Source: Isohypsibius dastychi (Eukaryota > Tardigrada > Eutardigrada > Parachela > Isohypsibiidae). Taken from it: a stretch of 18,233 nucleotides of DNA. The translations under genes were made by a program, and so were the position numbers. The notes below the pieces were generated by a model. It was not told the origin of the DNA. It ran no database searches and worked only from the letters and a program-made list of their open reading frames with translations. This document shows, piece by piece, positions 9,798 through 18,233 of the stretch; within the stretch, counting starts at the first letter, position 1; every line of letters begins with the position of its first letter. The DNA lies in the NCBI GenBank assembly GCA_034696485.1, contig JAQIWT010000553.1, forward strand, positions 1-18,233, written 5' to 3'.

Positions 9798-10614
9798 ATG
9801 ATCCGCTGTTTCTGTAAAACTGTAGAACCACATGTAGATGGTAAAAGTTTCGGTTGGGTCTCGCGGGTTGTGTGTCACCACGGTTTGGTTAACGCACGCC
9901 AAATTCCTTTTACATTCATTCCGTTTTCCGCATTCCGATTCTGTCCTCTCGGGTTGCTTGGCGTTGGGATTGATTGGGGAGTGGAAATGCCAGCGCAGAT
10001 AGACCACCGTATGTTGTTCTGGATACATCTCTGGGGAAGATCGTTGTCGAACTCTGCTGGACTCATACGTACTCCAACAACGTTCGTATATATTTTCCAC
10101 TAAAACACCATCATTTGAAATCGCGTTCCTTGCTCCAGATGCATGAACTTTGCTGAATTGACCAAACGAGGATATTACGATGGAACCATATTCCACAGGA
10201 AAACCCGCGATTTCATGATCCAAGGTGGCGATCCAACAGGAACAGGTGAGGAACTTCTGAGAAAAATCCGGAATATTTCCTCATCTTTTTTGCATTTTGA
10301 TTCTAGGTCGCGACGGTGAATCGATATCTGGGAAAACATTTCAAGATGAAATCCATCCAGATTTATAGCATGCAGGAGCTGAGATACTGTCGATGGCGAA
10401 TGCTGGACCAAATACGAACGGAAGTCGGTTTTTTATAACTTCAGCTCCAACGGCGCATTTTGATGGGAAGCATACCATTTTCGGGCGGATTGCAAAAGGG
10501 GTGAACGTTGTCGAACGGTTGGGGAAAGTAGAAACGGGAAAGAATGACAAACCAAGTCATGACGTGAAGATTGTAAGAGCATATCCGGCGGAAGAGCTGG
10601 AAACTGTCGAGTAA
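9798..10614 (+). CDS. cyn-12: PPIL1-type cyclophilin with internal TAG
   Basis: This encodes a peptidyl-prolyl cis-trans isomerase close to PPIL1, a spliceosome-associated cyclophilin. Visible motifs: [63 protein letters not shown] and [10 protein letters not shown]. The catalytic Arg (FHR) and the FMIQ stretch are kept; the usual QFF is RFF. A workable model is 9798-9840, 9999-10068, 10139-10245 and 10307-10614 (175 codons plus stop), but the first two junctions are weak. The CCGTAT frame has no ATG next to it, and the second donor drops about three residues from the usual HAPKTC region. In the last exon, codon 94 is TAG (10366-10368), where the family normally has Lys after HPDL; the frame then stays open and conserved to TAA. 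It is therefore a recent pseudogene, a readthrough case or a sequence error. The symbol follows the C. elegans PPIL1 homologue. Confidence 0.7.
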
Positions 10615-10746
10615 GATTTAGAATGTTTTACTTCGGCTTCTCTCTTGTTATTCTCAGACTGCTTTCTGACGTACAGAGCAGCAAAACATTGAATGATTAT
10701 GTTGCACAGTATTCGCTTCGAAATAACTGAATTAACTTCTTAGATT

Positions 10747-10773
10747 AAAAACCTCAGTTTTTCCGAGGTTTTT
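10747..10773. repeat. Hairpin AAAAACCTC / GAGGTTTTT
   Basis: A perfect 9-bp stem with a 9-nt loop, followed by more T residues, lies between the end of the cyclophilin gene and the start of the convergent small ORF. It looks like a bacterial intrinsic terminator, but this is eukaryotic sequence. A 3'-end structure or the end of a small element is possible. Confidence 0.45.
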
Positions 10774-10868
10774 TTCTGCAGTTTTTTATCTTTTTTCATG
10801 ACTTTTAACGAAATAGCACCGGGCAATTGAGCAGAAAATAGAATTTGGATCGAAGAGAGATTTCCTTG

Positions 10869-11066
10869 TCATTTCGGGTTCGGAGTCAAACTTCCGCCGT
10901 GGTTAAGACAGAAAAAACCCTCGTCTGGAATGTTGGCTTCTTTGAGGGCCTTTTTCAAAGGAATCGGAGGGTCCAGATTATGCTGCAAAGACATGCAAGA
11001 TTTCAGAAGGGATGCAGTTTTGAAGCTTGAAAACTCGAGGGCCGGAAGTGGCTTCTGTACCAACAT
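10869..11066 (-). CDS. Small unidentified ORF, 65 residues
   Basis: A true ATG (11064-11066) opens a 65-codon frame ending at TGA. Two bases before it lies AAATTTCAG, a typical nematode acceptor, so the transcript could be trans-spliced to a leader just upstream of the ATG; the same site could instead be a cis acceptor for an upstream exon. The protein has no signal peptide, membrane segment or recognised motif. It is fairly hydrophilic with a Pro/Lys-rich middle (LDPPIPLKKALKEANIPDEG). It converges on the cyclophilin gene. The opposite strand is also partly open here, so coding status is uncertain. Confidence 0.35.
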   Translation of the reverse strand: MLVQKPLPALEFSSFKTASLLKSCMSLQHNLDPPIPLKKALKEANIPDEGFFCLNHGGSLTPNPK

Positions 11067-11187
11067 CGCTGAAATTTCGAGTTGCCAAAAAACAATTACC
11101 GATATGGAGAATCAGAATAATAATTAAGAACCTCGTCAGATTGTCAACGGCCAACTTCCGAAACTAAATTCTGTATTGCCAAGTCGA

Positions 11188-12225
11188 GTATTACTAGAGA
11201 GAAAATGGTTCGTAATCTTGCCTCTTAGGGCATTCATGAGTGGTGAGGAAAGCTCTCCTGTGGGATCTCACACGGGATGTATTCCTCGGCGTTCATGAGG
11301 CTGTGTAATTTGCTCTTCGTCGCACTACCATCCCACGTTATTGTCTCGGCTGTTTTCTATGAGCTTCGGTCACGTTTATTAAAGACATCATACCGCAACG
11401 CTTACAAACATATCCCAGAGCACAAGTCCAACTCAACCGGATTTCATAAAATCAGGCAGCTTCGCGATGCATATGTCACTGAAACGGAGGTATTCTGTCG
11501 CCCAGAGTACACTACCAGGTAGGGATCGGAGTGTGAGCCTGCCGAAATGCCCGAAACAGCACCGCTGGTGATATTCATTTTGTGGTTGGTTGTGATTCTT
11601 ATCAAAGAACTGCTTTGAGTTGTGGTCACTGGTAAGAAAAACCGAACGGCTGACAAAAATGACACTGAATTCTTTGCTTTTGCATCGAGTGTGGTGGGAA
11701 ATACTTTTATGATTCGTTGAACTACATACAAATCTTGCTTTTTATATCGACTGTTGGATTCGTTGGTTGTTTCTTCCATGACGAACAAATCGGTGATGTT
11801 GGGTTTGCGACGTACCAGTTTGAAGCGATTTCGGCTTGGTTCCAATCTAGCCCGCTTCTGCCAACTGTGAGAAATGTCTTACTTGAAGTTCGTTTCTTTT
11901 TTTGCTGTGTGTTTCAGTTTTGGTCCGTTTATAATCTACGCGTTCATATTTCTCTGCTCACTCAGTACATGTACACTGGTACTGGCATTGGAATTCTTCA
12001 TGGTTTTTGACATAAGCACTAGTGCGGCGTATATGTACGTTGTTTCACAACTACGCATTCCCAGGTTCCTGTGACTATTTCACCCGGCATGTTAGTAAAT
12101 GCGTGATGGTTTTGTGTAGCCTACCGTCGATCTGCTGGAGCTGAGAACTGCCAACTCACAAATTTACACTCCCGGAATGACGATTGGATCATGTGTGTAT
12201 ACTCATCTCTCTCAAACCTCTCCTT
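11188..12225 (+). pseudogene. TRPA channel-region pseudogene (copy A, inverted)
   Basis: This copies the TRPA membrane region on the strand opposite to the intact gene. It starts in the exon ending GAGAGAAAATG/GTTCGT (donor conserved with 15303), then S1 (11271 onwards, LCNLLFVALPSHVIVSAVFYE), S2 (VILIKELL), S3-S4 (YIQILLFISTVGF...), S5 (FGPFIIYAFIFLCSL) and the pre-pore exon (about 12120-12190). Lesions: an insertion producing TAG after RPEYTTR (11520-11522), an extra T making TGA after KELL, and further shifts around S4 and S5. The pore/S6 and C-terminal exons are missing. The intron after S2 shares ATTCTTTGCTTTTGCATCGAG with copy B but not with the intact gene, so A and B descend from one earlier copy. 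Confidence 0.8.
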
Positions 12226-12330
12226 AAATTCTGAGCGATATTTGCACCTAAATAAAAAAAACAAGCTAGTTCGTAATTTCTTCTGAACTTTTTCTGGCTG
12301 AAAGATGAATTTTTCATTTCTTTTTTCTAG

Positions 12331-13008
12331 TGACCTTGAAGTACCCAAACGCCAGCGCCGCACTTTTCAGCGTCGAGCTGATCGGAATCGCTATCCGGAA
12401 CCTGCACCACTCTCCAAGGGTTGATCGGTATCTTGAGCTAGAAACTCAACCGTTGCGACCACAAGAACTGTCTCATGGGAATGATCCGCAGTCTCAGCTC
12501 AATCATCCTTCTTGGTTCCTTCCTCGCAGTCTGTCTCTCGTTGCTCGCGTTTTGAATCTACACACCTCTGGAAAGCTGGCAACGCAAAGCCCCATCCCCA
12601 TTCCTCGACTTTACTTCCAAGATCTTCAAGAAATTCGGGAATTAAGACCTTGGGTTCTCGAAGGAATTTATGGAGGAGCTCATTGTGCTGAAAGCGGCGA
12701 CCTTCAGTTGCCATCTTGTTATTTTTGTTGCGACTGGAGCAACTTGGATGCTGTGTTTCATCAGCGGATATATCAGCGACATGCCAGATTTCGGAGTGTA
12801 TCTACGACGTCAGTTGGAGAAGTGCTGAAATTGTGAATCGGTGGAACCCAAATATTCACGGGAGGACTATCAGCGAGTAGAATTGTTTCTTAATCTCTCT
12901 GATTCTGAATCTCGAATCGATGCACACGTTTTTTACTGTTACTTATACTTTTGTGCTTACTCGAACTGTAAGACTAAGACAGATCCGGATTGCATGAATG
13001 TGGTAAGT
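12331..13008 (+). pseudogene. Membrane-protein-like coding remnant
   Basis: A strong acceptor (CTTTTTTCTAG, ending at 12330) opens a region with coding-like codon use that I cannot assign. The frame with the best codon character from 12475 reads MGMIRSLSSIILLGSFLAVC, a hydrophobic segment. It continues through FLDFTSKIFKKFGN and a second hydrophobic segment (CHLVIFVATGATWMLCFISG) to VEPKYSREDYQRVELFL. It is broken by TGA at 12553, TAA at 12643 and TGA at 12826. A different frame (12333 onwards, KRQRRTFQRRADRNRYPEP) looks coding at the left end. A 168-codon open frame (12330-12836) overlaps both but looks like a shadow. The simplest view is an eroded gene for a protein with two or more membrane segments; a gene with unrecognised short introns cannot be excluded. 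It lies where the duplication model predicts a partner gene convergent with TRPA. Confidence 0.35.
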
Positions 13009-13557
13009 ATTGTATGTGGATGTCATGCACCGTTTTCACATGCGCACCTTGAAACAAGAATTCAGATCAAATGTTTATTGTTGCTCTGTAGTCCGGCATT
13101 GACTCCCGGTTATATGACTCGAGTTTCGATATTCCATCTTCCTCACCTTTTCTGGTTTCAGATATAGGATATTATCATGGACATTCATCACCTCCATCTC
13201 AACGGCAGCCTTTGCGTGTATTCTTGTAGTTCTCAGTCTCACCACCGTCATCTGCGAACGGCATTGTGCTTTTAGGGGAGAACCCCAATACCGAGTTCTG
13301 ACCATACATCTCGCTTCTTATGAATGGCGCTCTGAAAACTGTTATATCTGATTTTGCTTGATTCTCTGCAAGTCATTGTGTTTATTTTTGTTCAATCGGC
13401 AAAGCCGAATCTTGTGAAAGTTTATGCAGGTTCAAAGACATAAACAGACAACGCCAACCACAGCTTCTAACAGACTATAAATCTGCAGTCTGAATATTGA
13501 GTTTTCTCGTAATCTCTTCCAGTAAATTGGTCATTTTCTGCAATTTTGCGTCGCATG
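13008..13557. repeat. Segmental duplication, copy 2
   Basis: This is the counterpart of 6945-7523. It keeps the TGGTTTCAG acceptor (ending at 13161) and a 21-codon frame to TAG (13227-13229) parallel to the last F-box exon (GYYHGHSSPPSQ here, GYDYRHSSPPPQ there). It then covers the 3' region and the last 80 bp of the intact TRPA terminal exon. Here no upstream exon joins that frame in the right phase, so the terminal exon is probably orphaned. Confidence 0.8.
13381..13386 (-). terminator. Probable TRPA poly(A) signal AATAAA
   Basis: AATAAA on the minus strand lies about 90 bp past the TRPA stop codon, a usual nematode distance. The same hexamer is kept in the duplicated copy (7339-7344). A second AATAAA lies at 13074-13079. 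Confidence 0.5.
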
Positions 13558-16500
13558 AACAGGCTGGTGGACCAGCACCACCTTCTGCCATTGCAGTGTT
13601 ATACTCCGCCGTTTGCTTCGCTTTAATGGTGCGATGTACAAACATTCTCTCAGGACCGACAAAACTTCGCTTGGTTTCACTATCATTCTCTTTCGTCTCC
13701 GCCGATTCCATCACTTCATTCCCACAGCTGGTTCCAGCTGGGTTCGAATGGGACGTGCCTGCTCCTCCCGACTGCAGCCACCTTGCAATCTACAACCAAA
13801 CTTGAGTCTAACCACGGTTGGGGTGGGGGGAGGTTGATTCTCACTCTAGTTTTCAAGTCTTCTTTTCTTCCAGGATATTTGCGATGGTGACTGAGCCCGC
13901 GTTGAAGATGTCTCATGATGCAAGCTGGAAAGAGCTTTTCGATGGATTCGTGGAGAAGCACTTGCATCTCTAGTCGAAGTGAGACGGCGTTGGCGATGAT
14001 GCTCGCCATGTCACCAATAGCTAAACCAGTCTGTTTGAGAACAAAGGAATCGTTAACGAGATTGGGGCGTTACTGAATGATCAAAGTCTATTTACGAGAA
14101 GGTTGTTGAGGAGCACTGGCATGAATAACAGACAGGCTCCGTAGAAGATGAAAGAAAGCACGGGGTAGGCCATCATTTCGTCCATTAATGGTGTCATAAA
14201 GTTCTCCATAGCCTCCAAATCTCCGACCGTTACTGAATGCACAGATTGGAGTTTTAGAGGTTTTAAGGAGGAGGGGTGGAATAGACTCACGTGACCCAAT
14301 CCTCATCCCGGACGTGTGAATCTGTGAGTGGGCGGTTCTCAGCTCCAGCGGATCAACGGTAGGCTACCGAAACCCATGTGAAATGACAACTGTTGTTGCT
14401 ATCGCACATTTACTGTAGAGTACTCACATGCCGAATGTAGTATTCCTCCGAATCTGGGAACACGTAGGTGTGGAACAGCGTGTACGCCGCACCAGCAAAC
14501 GCTAATGTCAAAACCAGGAAAAATCCTGATGCCAGTACAAGTGTTCTCAGTGAGCAGAAAAACATGAACGCGTAGATCCCAAATGGACCGAACCTGAAAC
14601 CACAAACATCAGACAACGAAACATAACAGGCTGAATTCAGAAATTCTTACGGTCGACAGAAGCGGACCAGATTAAACCACGCCAGAAACACCGATATCGC
14701 TGCAAACTGGTACGTCGCAAACCCAACACGCCCGGTTTGCTCGTCATGGAAGAAACAAGCGATGAATCCAATAGTCGTTACAAACAACGCGATTTGTATG
14801 TAATTTAACGAATCGTAGAAGTATTTCCGACCCTACAGTCAATCCAAAACGTTGAAATTCTCAGTGACATTCATGTCGGCCATTTTGTTTTCCTTACCAA
14901 AGACCACAACTCCAGCAGCTCTTTGATAAGAATCACAACTAACAATAAGATGAATACCACCAAAGGTCCTGTTGCCGGCAAGCTGGCACTTCGATCCCTA
15001 ATGTACTCTGGATGACAGAATACCTCCGTTTCGTTGACATTTGGATCGCAAAGCTGCCTGATTTTATGAAAAGCAGTCGAGTTAGACACGTGGTCCGGAA
15101 TATGTTTGTAAGCGTTGCAGTATGATGTCCGTAATAAATGTGGTCGAAGCTCATAGAAAACAGCCGAGACGATAACGTGGGACAGGAGTGCGACGAATAA
15201 CATATTACACAGCATGATGAATGCCGAGAAGTACATTCCATATGAGATCCTACACCGGAATTTCAGTACCCTGGTGATTATCAGAAACGCTGGAATACGA
15301 ACCATTTTCTCTCCAGTAATACTGCACATACGGGGTGGGCTAAGAGCTCGTTGCGCTCCAGAGTAGCCATGACCTTTGAAACGACAACAAAGTTTGTGAG
15401 ATATGGCCACTCAGATTTGGGTAACGTGAAAAAACTACGGTGCTCACTTTTAGCGCCTTTGTGGAGTGATGATCTGGCTCGAATGGGTCATTTTCTCTGA
15501 AACACGGAATTGATGATCGTCGCCTCTGGACGGCTTGAAGCACAGTGAAATCGTAATCGACCTAGAAAAAACGAATTTCAGTGAATTGACAAATGAACTT
15601 CCACTCTCAGCGCGTGATGACTTAGAATTCGATATAGTATATCCACAAGAATAGAACACCATTTCAAGGAAATTACGTGCTTACATAGTAGTCATCAGCC
15701 AGTTCTGTATAAGTTGCGCTCATGCATCTGTCCAAACAACGCTAGAAACCAGAATTTGTTAAAAGATTGGAACTATTTCACGTCATTCTGACTACCATCA
15801 TGACATCGGGCAGGTTCTGAATGAGCCCACACACGATGGTGCCGAACAGCTTGGAAGGCTGGGCTACGAGACTTTTCCAGTTGGGGCTGTTGATGAATGC
15901 CATGGCTGCACGGCTTTTTCTGAGCAGCACAGCGAGTTCTAGTGGAGTGCGTCCGAGGTGGTCACCATGATTAAGTGCCCCCTGTTTCAGAAGGTACTCC
16001 ACCATGGCTGGGGAATCGCTAGATGCGGCCATGTGAAGTGGTGTATTCTGCAGCCCATATATTTCTACCGTGACTGACAACGCCATATTATTTGTCTGTT
16101 AGAAAGAGACCTACCCCATCGACGTCTTCTTCGTTGATGGTGTTGGCAAAGTACTTTATGATTGCTTCCGCGGTTCCTGTACATTGTCACGGATTGAAAA
16201 AGAGAATGAATGATAACTGATGACCGTGGTCTTACGTGGATGATCGTTCACAACGGCCAAGTGGAGTGCAGTCCTGCCCCAATCATCGCTACAAAGTGCC
16301 ACACCGAGTTCAAAAGCGGCCTCACAAAATGGAAGAAAATCTATCTACCGTAGCACGAAACAACCGTTTGCCAGCAGAAGCTCCACAACTTCCAAATGAC
16401 CTGGAAATTCAACAATGGTTACAAGACGAATTTTATATTAATGGTGTCGATAGAGGAGGTTGCAATCCACTTCACCAACTGAAGCAAAGCGGGAGCAGGA

Positions 16501-18233
16501 AAAGAGGGGAATCAGTGATTCAATGTACCCTGCGTTAAGTGTATCCCCCCCCCCCCCTTCGATGTATGATTTAATTGACATACCATGCAGACTGGCAAGA
16601 TGTAACGGGGTCCGGCCTGAAACAGAAGCATTTGTTCAAGTTAACTATTACCAATCCCGTTCGGAGATAGCAGTATCCGATCAGCTGAGCTGTGACACTT
16701 ACCTGATCGGTCAGCTGCATCAATCAGCCCGTCTTCCATGCCTTGTTCTAGCATCAGCCTAATCATTTCTATCTGACCATACCTAAAAATTGTACCACCG
16801 TTATTATTGCCTGAAATTGAGAGGAGGGGGGGGGGTGGATACTTTGCTGCATAGTGGAACGCTGTCCGGTTTTTGATATTTGTAATCTTTACGTCAGCTC
16901 CAAATTTCAGCAATGCGCGGAACGTGGCTAAATGTCCATAACTGGAAGGCAAATCACATTCTGGCTACCTGGAAGCATCAAGTTGCATCATGTTCTTACC
17001 CCGCAGCGTATTGAAGTGCTGTAAATCCGAATGCATCGATTGCGTTCAGCTTTTCTTTATAGCTCGGTTCCTATGGGGAAAAACCCAATTATTAATCAAG
17101 ACACCATTTTTTGTAAATTGACTTGATTTTTGCCCTAAGTGGCATCCGCCACTTACTTTAGCAAGGGCGTGACAGAAATCGGGACAAAGTGAGGGGTCAG
17201 CACCGCACATGGCTCCATGGTGCAGAGTCGTACGTTGGTTGACCGGATCACACAAGAACGGATCCACACCATTCTGTAGCAAAACTGCAGCTGCATCCCA
17301 ACATCCATTGGTCGTTGCCAGAATAATCGGACTCTGGCGTTCTTTGTCAAGACTGTTTGTTGGTGACCCCTTATAACATAAACAATAAACTCTGGTTGCA
17401 TACTGAACGTTATTAGAAAGTTCACTTGATCAATCAGAAACTGAACAGAGCCGGGTCTGTTGAGCCCGACAGCTCGATGAAGTGGAATCCGACCATCAAC
17501 ATCTTCCATCCGCAGAGCTCGCTTGAATCCATCAGGGCACAGTTCAGCTAGAAGCTTCAGAATTTCCGGTGACCTTTGGATACAAGCTAGATGCACAGCG
17601 GTTGATCTAGTTCCCTGTTATACAACGAAGTAATTTGCGGTCAGAAATTCATCTAGGTCCTGGGACAAACTGTACCTTAGACTGCTGAACATCAACTCGA
17701 GCACCGTTTTCGAGGAGCATACGAACGCACTCGATGGAAGTCCCTATAACGGCCCAGTGCAGCGCTGTTGAGCCTTCCGCGTCCATCGCGGTTACGGCCT
17801 TTCTTTCTGTGATAAAATGACGAAAACGCACGTTGTATGTTGCAGTTCGCACGATATACTATGAGAGCTATAGCGTACCTTTCTGTACAAGATACCTCAG
17901 CACATTTTGCGAACCTAAAAGGGAGAAATATAGTGTTCTTGATCGGAATAAAACCAACTCAATCTCTCAAACCACTGCCGCATCTTAAAACGTTATTCCG
18001 AACACGAGTGTTGTTATTATGTTGTTAGTTGTTGTTATTTATCCCAGAGGGATTTTAATTCGATGAGCACAGAAACTGCATGAGTAGAACCAAAGAAACT
18101 ACATTCTTGAGGAGAATTCCCAATGGCGATTGCAAACGTGGGCTGGTTTAAGACCAGCCAGGCACGTCTGATACCGCTGTTTAATCTGCTCAACAAGCTG
18201 CTAGTCACCAAACGCATTCTTTCGTTGAAATGA
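13475..18233 (-). CDS. trpa: TRPA-type ankyrin TRP cation channel, 5' partial
   Basis: Twenty-two exons join in phase to 967 residues plus stop: 17914-17879, 17806-17676, 17614-17426, 17369-17157, 17070-17000, 16941-16843, 16782-16703, 16616-16584, 16400-16349, 16288-16236, 16176-16115, 16047-15796, 15741-15685, 15561-15448, 15373-15303, 15249-14898, 14832-14651, 14593-14428, 14363-14291, 14232-14096, 14030-13845 and 13771-13475. The N-terminal half is ankyrin repeats (GSTALHWAV, RTPLHLASLHGHLEVVELLL, RTALHLAVVND, NTPLHMAAS). Then come the pre-S1 linker, S1-S2 (exon 14898-15249), GRKYF and S3-S4, S5 (FGPFGIYAFMFF), a pore loop with GD, S6 (FMPVLLNNLL) and the TRP-like TGLAIGD...MQVLLHESIEKLFP. 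The tail has YPGRKE..SGG and a coiled-coil-like TNLLEEITRKL. TRPA channels are plasma-membrane calcium-permeable sensors of temperature or irritants. No lesion was seen. The family is about 1,200 residues, so roughly 240 N-terminal residues lie outside or unrecognised. Orthology to trpa-1 or trpa-2 is unresolved. Confidence 0.9.
16546..16557. repeat. Mono-C tract (12 C) in a TRPA intron
   Basis: A run of twelve C on this strand (G in the transcript) lies in the intron between the exons at 16584-16616 and 16349-16400. See also 16826-16835, ten G on this strand, which puts a C run just after the GTATCC donor of the 60-bp intron 16783-16842. Confidence 0.9.
17915..18233. other. Probable TRPA intron at the right edge
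   Basis: Left of the CCCTTTTAG acceptor (minus strand, ending at 17915) I see no exon with a donor in the required phase. A 60-codon minus frame (18035-18217) has no ankyrin signature. The region contains a GTTGTTATT-rich stretch (about 18009-18041). The missing upstream exons are expected beyond the window. Confidence 0.4.

Noticed and set aside
9384-10223. 279-codon minus-strand open frame, the second longest in the window
   Set aside because: It runs antisense across the last exon of the ankyrin-like gene and the cyclophilin exons, both of which have clear protein motifs and splice sites on the plus strand.
10747-10773. Rho-independent bacterial terminator
   Set aside because: Shape fits, but the surroundings are eukaryotic genes with introns; it is reported only as a hairpin.
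12330-12836. 168-codon plus-strand frame starting from GTG
   Set aside because: It has no ATG start, its opening GTG straddles the splice acceptor, it shows no family resemblance, and another frame has better codon use and hydrophobic segments. It is kept only as part of the remnant entry.
14096-15249. Chemoreceptor-type seven-helix receptor
   Set aside because: The membrane segments follow a long ankyrin region in one continuous splice chain and carry TRPA-specific order (GRKYF before S3, GIYAFMFF in S5, FMPVLLNNLL-TGLAIGD in S6).
18035-18217. 60-codon minus-strand frame at the right edge as a TRPA exon
   Set aside because: It has no ankyrin pattern and no donor found in the phase required by the acceptor at 17915.

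Overview
The window is nematode nuclear DNA, most likely from a rhabditid of the Caenorhabditis type. This is inferred from compact genes with many 50-180 bp introns, T-rich TTTCAG/TTTTAG acceptors, a MATH-BTB family gene, an F-box gene, a TRPA-type channel and several mono-G/C tracts. No bacterial operon, CRISPR array, rRNA or tRNA was seen. Initiator codons were taken as ATG only, and genes were rebuilt by joining exons whose splice sites and phases agree.

Layout, left to right. (1) 158-1062, minus: an eroded copy of the TRPA channel region (pseudogene B). (2) 1342-3471, minus: a 675-residue gene with the order MATH-BTB-MATH-BTB, apparently an in-frame tandem fusion. (3) 3472-4050: the shared divergent promoter region. 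(4) 4051-7185, plus: a five-exon F-box gene; its last intron holds a 540-bp foldback element (6072-6612). (5) 6945-7523: a segment duplicated at 13008-13557; it carries the F-box gene's last exon and a broken relic of the TRPA C-terminus. (6) 8138-9673, plus: a three-exon ankyrin-like gene with a possible SOCS box. (7) 9798-10614, plus: a PPIL1-type cyclophilin whose reading frame holds one internal TAG. (8) 10869-11066, minus: a small unidentified ORF. (9) 11188-12225, plus: a second eroded TRPA channel copy, inverted relative to the intact gene (pseudogene A). (10) 12331-13008, plus: a membrane-protein-like coding remnant with in-frame stops. (11) 13475-17914, minus: 22 exons of an apparently intact TRPA-type channel, running towards the right edge; its 5' exons lie outside.

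Two themes stand out. First, three neighbouring genes (MATH-BTB, F-box, ankyrin/SOCS-like) belong to families that act as substrate adaptors for different cullin-RING ubiquitin ligases. The first two are well supported and the third is tentative. Second, the TRPA gene has shed at least three partial copies within 18 kb, in both orientations. One of these duplications also copied the end of a convergent neighbour. The window looks like an actively rearranging nematode gene-family region. I do not see a clear new molecular system; the double MATH-BTB architecture is the most unusual gene product.
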